A stretch of 9,466 nucleotides of DNA from Clostridiales bacterium. GTDB lineage: Bacteria > Bacillota > Clostridia > Caldicoprobacterales > DTU083. The translations under genes and the position numbers were made by a program. The stretch covers positions 1-9,466 of the forward strand of contig JAAZEK010000014.1 in the NCBI GenBank assembly GCA_012512335.1, read 5' to 3'. This document shows, piece by piece, positions 1-5,845 of the stretch. Below the pieces are notes generated by a model. It was not told the DNA's origin, ran no database searches, and was given only the letters and a program-made list of their open reading frames with translations. Numbering within the stretch: position 1 is the stretch's first letter; every line of letters begins with the position of its first letter.

Positions 1-2
1 AT

Positions 3-278
3 AACAAGCTTCTCCATGAAAAAGGCGTCATATCAATGGCCAGAAGCAAAAGCTTTGATTCTGCGGGTAGCCAGTTTTTTATAACCGTAAAAGCTCAACC
101 TGGCCTGGACGGAGATTATGCGGTTTTTGGAAAAGTAGTAGATGGTATGGACATAATTATGGATATTTCAAAGGTTTCTACAAATAAGAACGATCGCCCA
201 CTTGATGATGTAGTCATCAAATCGATAAAGGTGGATACCTTTGGACATGAGTATCCTGAAGCAAAAAAAATTAAATAA
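3..278 (+). CDS. Cyclophilin-type peptidyl-prolyl cis-trans isomerase, C-terminal part (5' end outside window)
   Basis: The frame is open from the left edge of the window and ends with TAA at 276-278, so only about 91 C-terminal residues are present. The internal ATG at 36 is not the start, because the cyclophilin fold already runs through it (GVISMARS). The motif DSAGSQFFI, followed by LDGDYAVFGKVVDGMDI, is the core of the cyclophilin active site and is diagnostic of the family, which catalyses cis-trans isomerisation of X-Pro bonds during folding. The tryptophan that precedes LDG in eukaryotic cyclophilin A is absent here (PGLDG), as in many bacterial enzymes. Because the N-terminus is missing, it cannot be said whether the protein is cytoplasmic or an exported lipoprotein. 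The gene is followed by the intrinsic terminator at 348-392, so it is transcriptionally separate from the regulator gene downstream. Confidence 0.93.
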   Translation, partial: NKLLHEKGVISMARSKSFDSAGSQFFITVKAQPGLDGDYAVFGKVVDGMDIIMDISKVSTNKNDRPLDDVVIKSIKVDTFGHEYPEAKKIK

Positions 279-347
279 TCTTTTTACGAATTATCGTAAT
301 AGATTCGATAAGGATGGACATAATAGAATTAAACCCCCTATATTACA

Positions 348-392
348 GAACGAAGGTTACATACAAGCAATTCGTACCCTTCGTTCTTTTTT
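348..392 (+). terminator. Intrinsic terminator after the cyclophilin gene
   Basis: A 9-bp perfect stem (GAACGAAGG at 348-356 with CCTTCGTTC at 378-386) is followed directly by six T residues (387-392). The stem can be extended past one mismatch by TAC/GTA (358-360 with 374-376), leaving a 13-nt loop. The opposite strand has no U-run after the stem, so it should work only for plus-strand transcripts. It lies 70 bp after the cyclophilin stop codon. Confidence 0.85.
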
Positions 393-451
393 ATGCTTTT
401 TGTACCAATCCCTCGCCTCCTATGTATAATATTGAAATACCTTGAAACCCC

Positions 452-479
452 TTGAATTATTCTGTAACTATAGTATAAT
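452..479 (+). promoter_or_regulatory. Sigma-A-like promoter of the Fur/PerR-family gene
   Basis: TTGAAT (452-457) and TATAAT (474-479) are separated by 16 bp, giving a near-consensus housekeeping promoter about 54 bp before the chosen start codon. Two further TTGAAA hexamers lie exactly 10 and 20 bp upstream (442-447 and 432-437). The -10 hexamer is embedded in the inverted repeat at 471-492. Confidence 0.7.
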
Positions 480-492
480 ATAAATTATACTA
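471..492. promoter_or_regulatory. Candidate Fur/PerR-type operator (perfect 9-4-9 inverted repeat) over the -10 box
   Basis: TAGTATAAT (471-479) and ATTATACTA (484-492) are perfect reverse complements around the 4-bp spacer ATAA. The element covers the -10 hexamer and the expected transcription start of the regulator gene. Its AT-rich TATAAT/ATTATA core resembles the published PerR box (TTATAAT-N-ATTATAA), although the spacing differs. Position and symmetry make autorepression by the adjacent Fur-family protein the simplest reading; this is inference. Confidence 0.55.
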
Positions 493-532
493 CCATATTA
501 TGGAATCGAATTTTGGAAAGGATAGTGATATT

Positions 533-967
533 ATGTCGATTTCTATCAATGAAATCAAAGAATATCTTATAAAAAATAAGGTCAAGCCTTCTTTTCCGAG
601 GCTTAAGGTATTTGAGTATTTAGTATCCCACCCATCTCATCCCTCTGCAGATGATATTCATAAGTCTCTCGTGGTTGAGATGCCCACTCTTTCCAAAACC
701 ACAATTTACAATACCCTTGATTTGTTTCTTGAATCTAATATAGTTCGTTCACTAACTATAGAGGGCAATGAACTTCGCTACGATGTTGATGTCAGCAACC
801 ACGGCCATTTTAAATGTGAGCAATGTCTTACCATCTATGAGTTTGATATGGACCCCACTTTTATAAATCCTAGCAGCTTGGAAGAGTTTACTATTTCAGA
901 AAGGAATGTATGCTATAAAGGTATCTGCCCAAAATGTCAATCGACTGAGGAGAATACCTCAGCCTAA
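533..967 (+). CDS. Fur-family metalloregulator, PerR-like
   Basis: This 144-residue protein is a normal length for a Fur-family repressor. I prefer the ATG at 533 over the in-frame ATG at 500: AAAGGA (517-522) lies 10 bp upstream of 533, while 500 has no ribosome binding site and falls just after the operator-like repeat. The N-terminal half is a winged helix (PRLKVFEYLVSHPSHPSADDI, then TTIYNTLDLFLESNIV). The C-terminal half is the metal-binding dimerisation domain, with two CxxC pairs (C95/C98 and C132/C135) forming the structural zinc site. Aligned by eye to Bacillus PerR, the regulatory ligands correspond to H36, D84, H90 and H92, with E103 where PerR has Asp. D84 is PerR-like and E103 is Fur-like, so peroxide, iron or another metal could be the signal. 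An extra cysteine, C127, lies close to the second CxxC. The gene ends 9 bp inside the 3' end of the convergent glmM. Confidence 0.9.
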   Translation: MSISINEIKEYLIKNKVKPSFPRLKVFEYLVSHPSHPSADDIHKSLVVEMPTLSKTTIYNTLDLFLESNIVRSLTIEGNELRYDVDVSNHGHFKCEQCLTIYEFDMDPTFINPSSLEEFTISERNVCYKGICPKCQSTEENTSA

Positions 968-2305
968 TCTCTGCTCTATTAATTTGGCAAGCTTCACAGC
1001 TACCTCTTCAATAACCCTTTGATTCGCACCTTCAATCATTACCCGAACAACAGGTTCGGTACCTGAAGGTCGAATCAAGACTCTTCCTTCATCTTTAAAT
1101 TGAGACTCAATTTTCTCAATCTCTCCTTGAATCATCTCATCATCCAGATAGCGATATTTATCCTGTTCAGATACCTTAGCATTTACCAATACCTGAGGAT
1201 ATTTCCGCATGCCTGCTGCTAGCTCCGATAAAGGCTTGTCATTGCGTTTCATGACTCCTAAGAGCTGTAATGCAGTTAAAATACCATCTCCCGTAGTATT
1301 ATAATCTAAGAAAATAATGTGCCCTGATTGCTCTCCACCGAAATTATAGCCATGCTCCTTCATAAATTCAAGAACATATCGATCCCCTACTTTAGTCTTC
1401 TCCAGCTTACATCCGGCCTTATTTAAGGCACGCTCCAAACCAAGGTTACTCATCACCGTGCCAACCACAGTGTTATCCTTGAGCAAACCCCTTTTCATTA
1501 AATCCAAACCGCATATCAACATGATTTGATCGCCATCAACCAAGTTTCCGTGCTCACTTACCGCGATTAGACGATCGGCATCTCCGTCAAAAGCAAGACC
1601 TACATCAGCACCTGATTCCCGTACCAGATCCTGTAACTTTCCAGGATATGTGGAACCACAATTATCGTTAATATTTATACCATCAGGTGTATGATATGTG
1701 GTTATAACTTCCGCTCCCAGGGCACCAAAAAGCATAGGAGCAACCTCATAGGAAGCACCGTTGGCACAATCCAGTACAATCTTTAACCCTTTTAAATCTA
1801 TATCTATGGTTTTTTTTAAGAAACTAACATAATCCCTAACAGCGTTTCTGAACCGTACTCTACGTCCTACTTCCATGCCCACTGGTACAGGCATGCTTTC
1901 AGTTCCATCAAGAATAATACTTTCAATGCGTTCTTCCAGCTCATCTGGCAGTTTGTGACCAATGCTATCAAAGTATTTAATTCCATTATACTCCATAGTA
2001 TTGTGAGAAGCGGATATCATAACACCAGCATCCGCTTCGTAATGCCTAGTTAAATAAGCAACCGCTGGGGTAGGAATAACCCCTAAAACTACGGCTTCTG
2101 CTCCTACTGAGCATATACCTGCCATTAGTGCAGCCTGCAACATATCACCACTCAGACGAGTGTCCTGACCAATGAGAATTCTAGGTTTATGCTTGGCCAT
2201 GGTTAATACATATGCTCCAGCCTGGCCTAGCTCATATGCCAGCTTACAGGTAAGGTCTGTATTTGCGAGACCTCTGACTCCATCTGTTCCAAAAAGACGC
2301 CCCAT
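959..2305 (-). CDS. glmM: Phosphoglucosamine mutase
   Basis: GlmM interconverts glucosamine-6-phosphate and glucosamine-1-phosphate in the cytoplasm, the step before UDP-GlcNAc formation for peptidoglycan. The 448 residues match the usual family length. All four phosphohexomutase signatures are present: the phosphoserine loop SASHNT with Ser100, the Mg-binding loop DGDADR (D240, D242, D244), the sugar-binding GGEQSGH (E325, S327) and the phosphate-binding RPSGTEP (412-418). The N-terminal MGRLFGTDGVRG is typical of GlmM rather than of phosphoglucomutase. The ATG at 2305 is preceded by GAAGGGGG, ending about 8 nt upstream, and lies 15 bp after the trxB stop, so the two are probably co-transcribed. 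The TGA at 959-961 lies inside the convergent regulator gene, and no terminator is visible for either gene. glmS is not adjacent. Confidence 0.97.
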   Translation of the reverse strand: MGRLFGTDGVRGLANTDLTCKLAYELGQAGAYVLTMAKHKPRILIGQDTRLSGDMLQAALMAGICSVGAEAVVLGVIPTPAVAYLTRHYEADAGVMISASHNTMEYNGIKYFDSIGHKLPDELEERIESIILDGTESMPVPVGMEVGRRVRFRNAVRDYVSFLKKTIDIDLKGLKIVLDCANGASYEVAPMLFGALGAEVITTYHTPDGININDNCGSTYPGKLQDLVRESGADVGLAFDGDADRLIAVSEHGNLVDGDQIMLICGLDLMKRGLLKDNTVVGTVMSNLGLERALNKAGCKLEKTKVGDRYVLEFMKEHGYNFGGEQSGHIIFLDYNTTGDGILTALQLLGVMKRNDKPLSELAAGMRKYPQVLVNAKVSEQDKYRYLDDEMIQGEIEKIESQFKDEGRVLIRPSGTEPVVRVMIEGANQRVIEEVAVKLAKLIEQRLG

Positions 2306-2320
2306 TTGATGTCCCCCTTC

Positions 2321-3241
2321 TTACACTCCAAACTCTTCAATGATATACTTCTGGGCTGTATAGACAGAAACGGCACCATCAGCTGCCGCAGTTATCAATT
2401 GTAGTAAAGGCTTCTGTCTAAGATCTCCTGCTGCAAATACACCAGGTATGTTGGTTCTCATGTTTTCATCAGTTAGTACATAGCCTGCTTCACTCATGTT
2501 TACTTTATCCTTAACTAGCTCACTGTGAGGCTGTATTCCGATGGCTACAAAGGCTCCATCCACAGCAATATCTCGCTTCTCGCCTGTCTTTACATTGTTA
2601 ACACGAATTCCAGTCACATTGCCTTCACCTAGAATGGCTTCCACTGTTGAGTCCCAGACCTTTTCAATTTTCTCATGTTCAACCACTCGGTCAGCAATAA
2701 TTTTCGTTGCTCTCAAAGTATCCCGCCTATGAATTAAGTAAACCTTATTAACATATTGGGCAAGGAATAAAGCATCTTCTGCTGCAGTATCTCCACCGCC
2801 AATAACTGCTACATCCTTATCTTTATAAAAAGCACCATCACATGTGGCGCAATAGGAAACACCCCGCCCGCGAAATTGGTCTTCTTTATCCAAGCCGAGT
2901 TTTTTAGCATCTGCACCCATGGACAGTATAACTGTTTTCGCCTCATAAACCTTGTCTTCTGTGATAACCTTTTTTATTCTGCCATCAAGCTCTAAGCTGA
3001 TAATTTCTTCATATTGGATTTCCAATCCAAATTTTCTTGCATGATTCTCTATTTTCATAGCAAAATCTGGCCCACTGATAGGTTCATCCAGACCCGGATA
3101 ATTATCAATTAAATCCGTTGTTGCAGCCTGACCTCCAGTAAACATTTTTTCAAAAAGTAGAGTATCAAGCCCAGCTCGCTTTGCGTACATTCCCGCCGTT
3201 AAGCCTGCCAAACCCCCACCAACTATAATAATATCTAACAT
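2321..3241 (-). CDS. trxB: Thioredoxin reductase (NADPH-dependent, FAD)
   Basis: This 306-residue low-molecular-weight thioredoxin reductase passes electrons from NADPH through FAD and a redox-active disulfide to thioredoxin. Domains in order: the N-terminal FAD dinucleotide fold (GGGLAG, residues 8-13), GGQAATTDLIDNYPG (36-50), the catalytic CATC (Cys131/Cys134), the NADPH-binding GGGDTAAED (148-156), HRRDTLR (171-177), and the C-terminal FAD motif AAGDLRQKPLLQLITAAADG. The HRRxxxR element supports NADPH use, as against the ferredoxin- or F420-dependent homologues of some clostridia. The first glycine motif has Leu where most family members have Pro (GxGPAG). The start is set by AGGAGG at 3249-3254, 7 bp before the ATG. 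The gene is first in a probable trxB-glmM operon and is divergent from the PHP-domain gene. Confidence 0.95.
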   Translation of the reverse strand: MLDIIIVGGGLAGLTAGMYAKRAGLDTLLFEKMFTGGQAATTDLIDNYPGLDEPISGPDFAMKIENHARKFGLEIQYEEIISLELDGRIKKVITEDKVYEAKTVILSMGADAKKLGLDKEDQFRGRGVSYCATCDGAFYKDKDVAVIGGGDTAAEDALFLAQYVNKVYLIHRRDTLRATKIIADRVVEHEKIEKVWDSTVEAILGEGNVTGIRVNNVKTGEKRDIAVDGAFVAIGIQPHSELVKDKVNMSEAGYVLTDENMRTNIPGVFAAGDLRQKPLLQLITAAADGAVSVYTAQKYIIEEFGV

Positions 3242-3329
3242 TCAATCGCCTCCTGATACATAATAACCTTTATTACGCTCTAACTAACATCCTCAAATGG
3301 AACTGTAGTTATTATATGCCTTATTGATT

Positions 3330-3358
3330 AGTATAACCTATTTAGCTAATTTTGGGAA
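3330..3358 (-). promoter_or_regulatory. Possible promoter for trxB-glmM
   Basis: On the minus strand, TTCCCA (3353-3358) and TATACT (3330-3335) are 17 bp apart, roughly 90 bp upstream of the trxB start codon. The -35 is a poor match (4 of 6). A TATAAT on the minus strand at 3311-3316 is an alternative -10 but has no convincing -35. This is the best candidate I see, not a firm call. Confidence 0.35.
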
Positions 3359-3448
3359 TGCTTTAAGTGGTAAAATTGCATTTTAGATTTCCAAACCTAA
3401 ATTTCCAAGTCAAAAAAACAGAAAAGAGTTCTAATCATACTTTGAAAC

Positions 3449-3500
3449 ATGTAATATTACATATCATGTAAGGTAAAAACTATGATCGCTTTCCTTACAT
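3449..3500. repeat. Overlapping ATGTAA/TTACAT inverted repeats upstream of the PHP-domain gene
   Basis: A 14-bp perfect palindrome ATGTAATATTACAT (3449-3462) shares its right half with a second dyad, TTACAT-ATC-ATGTAA (3457-3471). The right arm of that dyad is in turn the left arm of a longer inverted repeat, ATGTAAGG (3466-3473) with CCTTACAT (3493-3500), separated by 19 bp. Four half-sites of one hexamer, alternating in orientation, therefore lie 44-95 bp before the start codon. This looks like a multi-site regulator binding region; the protein that binds is unknown. Confidence 0.5.
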
Positions 3501-3543
3501 CATCATCTTATCAAACTATTTTAAAAACAAAAGGAGAAATTCC

Positions 3544-4929
3544 ATGAGATTTTACATGAGGCAACCGAAGCAAACATTCTATCTCACTTTGGTTCTTTTA
3601 ATAATTGTCATTGGTTTATACGCATTAAATGCTCATACGCAACAAGCCAACATACAGCTTAATTGCGAACAACAAGATAGTCCATCCATAATAACCTACA
3701 CCTATGTCATCATCAATCCATATGAAAATGTTGACTGGAATACATATGGTCAGTTCAAGGCAAATTTTCATGCACACTCCTCAAATTCTGATGGCGGCCA
3801 GCTCACAAAGGATATGGTGGAAGATCACTACACAAAAGGCTATGATATTCTTGCTATGACTGATCATAATTATCTCACCAAAAGTTGGGACAAGACTGCG
3901 AGGGGTGCGATTGCATTAGAAAGAAAAATCGAAGTAGAAGCAGGTGCTGGCCGAAATGGAAAAGGTATGATAGGCATTGACAACACCAATGAGCATTCAC
4001 ATTCGGACCACATCAATTCCTTCTTTGCCAACTACAACAGTGCATCTGGCGAAACCATGGCAGACACCATTCAATCAGTTGAAGAATTAGGTGGTATTAC
4101 CCATATCAACCATCCAGGCAGATATACAGGAGGTTCAAAAGGTGGTAGGAAAGGTAGGGAAGCTTCCAGCAACCCCGATACTGTAAAGAAATATGTAGAT
4201 CTTTTCAACTCATACAAATCCTGCCTAGGTATGGAAATTGTTAATAAACTCGATAATGTGAGCAGAAGTGATAGAATTTTATGGGACAACATCTTAAAAG
4301 AAATGATGCCCAGCGGGCGTTTCGTATGGGGCTTTGCCAACGATGATAGCCATAGCCTCAACGCTACCGGCTATGCTTGGAATGTCATGCTAATGCCTTC
4401 ACTTTCTCAATCAGAGGCAAGAAGCTCAATGGAAACAGGATCATTTTATGCTGTCAGCTGTGTTTCACGTCCCGATGGAATCAATACATCGCTACCCAAC
4501 GGAGACAGTATGCCGGGCAGCGGTCGCTCGAGCACTTTATACTTGCTTGAACAGTCAACTCCCAGTATTTCAAATATAGCAGTCAGCCAGACAGATGACA
4601 CGACCTCAATCTCCATTAGTGGTGCAGACTATGACCTTATAGAGTGGATCGCGGACGGTATAGTCATTGCCACCGGGAATACCCTTCATATCAATGACTA
4701 TCAAGATGAAATCAACAGCTATGTCCGCGCTCAGCTCAAGAGCGAAACGGGCATTGCCTTTACTCAGCCTTTCGGTATTAAGGAAAGGATATTTGTAAAA
4801 AAAGAGCCACATTTCTGTAGCTCTTTAATAGATGTTTTTATAGAATTATCTCTTGGAGAACTGTGGAGCTCTACGGGCACCTTTAAGACCGTATTTCTTT
4901 CTCTCCTTCATTCTTGGGTCACGAGTTAG
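3544..4929 (+). CDS. Exported or membrane-anchored PHP-domain metal-dependent phosphoesterase-like protein
   Basis: The ATG at 3544 follows AAGGAG (3531-3536) by 7 bp. Residues 12-28 form one hydrophobic segment after a basic N-terminus, so the protein is probably membrane-anchored or secreted. Residues 70-280 carry a PHP-like metal centre: HAH with SDG (H76, H78, D83), MTDHN (D107, H108), a candidate acidic ligand near E132, HINHPG (H187, H190) and NDDSH (D268, H270). PHP enzymes hydrolyse phosphoesters using two or three metal ions; the substrate here is unknown. Residues 330-410 look beta-rich and could be an accessory domain. Oddly, residues from about 419 are encoded by the rpsI terminator, and those from 435 by antisense rpsI, so the normal stop codon seems to be missing. 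Both other frames have stops beside the A7 run (TAA 4796-4798, TAG 4818-4820). The gene is convergent with rpsI and divergent from trxB. Confidence 0.8.
   Translation: MRFYMRQPKQTFYLTLVLLIIVIGLYALNAHTQQANIQLNCEQQDSPSIITYTYVIINPYENVDWNTYGQFKANFHAHSSNSDGGQLTKDMVEDHYTKGYDILAMTDHNYLTKSWDKTARGAIALERKIEVEAGAGRNGKGMIGIDNTNEHSHSDHINSFFANYNSASGETMADTIQSVEELGGITHINHPGRYTGGSKGGRKGREASSNPDTVKKYVDLFNSYKSCLGMEIVNKLDNVSRSDRILWDNILKEMMPSGRFVWGFANDDSHSLNATGYAWNVMLMPSLSQSEARSSMETGSFYAVSCVSRPDGINTSLPNGDSMPGSGRSSTLYLLEQSTPSISNIAVSQTDDTTSISISGADYDLIEWIADGIVIATGNTLHINDYQDEINSYVRAQLKSETGIAFTQPFGIKERIFVKKEPHFCSSLIDVFIELSLGELWSSTGTFKTVFLSLLHSWVTS
4797..4826 (-). terminator. Intrinsic terminator of the rplM-rpsI operon
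   Basis: Read on the minus strand, AAAGAGC (complement of 4820-4826) pairs with GCTCTTT (complement of 4801-4807). Past one mismatch the stem continues as ACA/TGT around a 4-nt loop. A run of seven U (complement of 4797-4803) follows and overlaps the stem end. It lies 19 bp after the rpsI stop codon. On the plus strand the element falls inside the extended PHP-protein reading frame. Confidence 0.85.
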
Positions 4930-5238
4930 GTAACCTGCCTTCTTAAGGGCTGGACGAAGTTCGTCGTCTACCTTAAGCAGTGCACGGGAGATTCCATGAC
5001 GGATTGCGCCTGCCTGTCCTGTGTATCCGCCGCCATGTACATTAACCATTACATCGAACTTGCTTAATGTATCAGTTAGCACTAAGGGCTGACGGGAAAT
5101 AACTTTCAAGGTCTCTAAACCAAAATAGTTGTCAATGTCTCTACTGTTAATGGTAAACTTGCCATCTCCGGGTAATAGTCGAACCCTAGCAACGGATTTC
5201 TTTCTTCTTCCTGTTCCAAAATATTGTACTTTGGCCAT
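4846..5238 (-). CDS. rpsI: 30S ribosomal protein S9
   Basis: This 130-residue S9 protein starts MAKVQYFGTGRRK, the conserved N-terminus of the family. The frame is open further upstream to an ATG at 5262, but that start is rejected because AGGAGG (5248-5253) lies 9 bp before the ATG at 5238 and homologues begin at MAKV-like sequence. The S9 signature GGGYTGQAGAIRHGISRAL is present. The protein ends in the basic tail QFSKR, which in known ribosomes reaches the P-site tRNA. The gene follows rplM by 25 bp, the universal L13-S9 pairing, and is followed by its own intrinsic terminator. Confidence 0.98.
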   Translation of the reverse strand: MAKVQYFGTGRRKKSVARVRLLPGDGKFTINSRDIDNYFGLETLKVISRQPLVLTDTLSKFDVMVNVHGGGYTGQAGAIRHGISRALLKVDDELRPALKKAGYLTRDPRMKERKKYGLKGARRAPQFSKR

Positions 5239-5247
5239 TTTGTTTTT

Positions 5248-5253
5248 CCTCCT
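5248..5253 (-). promoter_or_regulatory. Ribosome binding site that fixes the rpsI start
   Basis: The minus-strand sequence AGGAGG sits 9 bp before the ATG at 5238. It lies inside the longer open frame, so the upstream ATG at 5262 is excluded as the main start. Confidence 0.85.
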
Positions 5254-5263
5254 TTCGTGCACT

Positions 5264-5692
5264 TTACAGTTCTAGCAATTCCGGCTGTTGTGCTTCATGA
5301 TTATGAGCCGAACCTGCATAAATTTTTAATTTTTTCAACATTTGTCTTCCTAAGCTATTTTTTGGAAGCATGCCTTTAACTGCTAGCATAATCGCTTCAG
5401 TAGGCTTCTTGTCCATAAGCTGATCAAAGGTAATTTCCTTCAATCCACCTGGATAATTAGAATGGCTTCTATATAGTTTTTGCTCTGATTTATTGCCGCT
5501 AACTGTGATCTGCTCGGCATTGATGACAATTACAAAATCACCTGTATCCACATGGGGAGTATAGGTAGGTTTGTGTTTTCCTCTAAGAATTTTTGCAATT
5601 TCAGATGAAAGCCGTCCTAAGGTTTTCCCTTTGGCGTCCACTACATACCATTTGCGTTCAACAGTATTGGAATTGGCCATATAGGTCTTCAT
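5264..5692 (-). CDS. rplM: 50S ribosomal protein L13
   Basis: This 142-residue L13 protein has the conserved start MKTYMANSNTVERKWYVVDA, the central RGKHKPTYTPHVDTGD segment and the family signature VKGMLPKNSLGRQM, followed by LKIYAGSAHNH. An in-frame ATG at 5707 is rejected because it overlaps the Shine-Dalgarno sequence GGAGGG (5700-5705) that serves the ATG at 5692 with 7-bp spacing. L13 is an early-assembly protein of the large subunit. The gene heads a two-gene unit with rpsI and has its own promoter and a leader of about 90 nt, consistent with the feedback-regulated L13 leaders known in Firmicutes. Confidence 0.98.
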   Translation of the reverse strand: MKTYMANSNTVERKWYVVDAKGKTLGRLSSEIAKILRGKHKPTYTPHVDTGDFVIVINAEQITVSGNKSEQKLYRSHSNYPGGLKEITFDQLMDKKPTEAIMLAVKGMLPKNSLGRQMLKKLKIYAGSAHNHEAQQPELLEL

Positions 5693-5784
5693 CGTTGTTC
5701 CCTCCAATCAAGTTCAAAATAGGGTAATACATTTTCACATTTATCATTCAAAGATCCGGGGCTAGTGGATCTTATTTGACACTA
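5693..5784 (-). promoter_or_regulatory. Structured 5' leader of rplM-rpsI, possible L13 leader
   Basis: The region from the predicted transcription start (about 5784) to the rplM ATG is about 92 nt long. Near its 5' end is a 7-bp perfect hairpin: AAGATCC and GGATCTT (5767-5773 and 5751-5757) around a 9-nt loop containing CCCC. Firmicutes rplM-rpsI operons are known to carry an autoregulatory L13 leader RNA. Position and structure fit, but I cannot confirm a match to the family model by eye. Confidence 0.45.
5700..5705 (-). promoter_or_regulatory. Ribosome binding site that fixes the rplM start
   Basis: GGAGGG on the minus strand is 7 bp before the ATG at 5692. The competing upstream ATG at 5707 abuts this site and has no site of its own. 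Confidence 0.85.
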
Positions 5785-5790
5785 ATCTTT

Positions 5791-5819
5791 ATTTTAATAC
5801 ATGCAGCACGGTGTGTCAA
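5791..5819 (-). promoter_or_regulatory. Sigma-A promoter of rplM-rpsI
   Basis: On the minus strand a perfect TTGACA (5814-5819) is followed after exactly 17 bp by TAAAAT (5791-5796). It lies in the 153-bp gap between truA and rplM, so the ribosomal pair can be transcribed independently of the ecf-truA genes, although read-through from truA is also likely because no terminator separates them. Confidence 0.85.
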
Positions 5820-5845
5820 GCCGTTTTTTATTGATTTCCCGCTAT

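Larger units (their letters stand above)
3242..3543. other. Divergent intergenic region between trxB and the PHP-domain gene
   Basis: This 302-bp AT-rich region has no credible ORF. The half next to trxB holds that gene's ribosome binding site and candidate promoter. The middle holds an 8-bp direct repeat, ATTTCCAA (3387-3394 and 3401-3408), and a run of seven A (3412-3418). The half next to the PHP-domain gene holds the cluster of ATGTAA/TTACAT dyads at 3449-3500. No consensus promoter for the PHP gene is obvious: TTGAAA (3442-3447) lacks a matching -10 at 16-18 bp, and TATGAT (3481-3486) lacks a good -35. Confidence 0.6.

Noticed and set aside
241..429. 62-codon plus-strand ORF after the cyclophilin gene
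   Set aside because: It starts inside the cyclophilin gene, has no proper ribosome binding site and contains the intrinsic terminator at 348-392; the sequence resembles no known family.
500..532. Earlier ATG start for the Fur/PerR-family gene
   Set aside because: It has no ribosome binding site and lies only 8 bp after the operator-like repeat; the ATG at 533 has AAAGGA upstream and matches the family N-terminus.
4071..4361. 96-codon minus-strand ORF inside the PHP-domain gene
   Set aside because: It is fully antisense to the segment coding for conserved PHP motifs, and has no recognisable domain or ribosome binding site.
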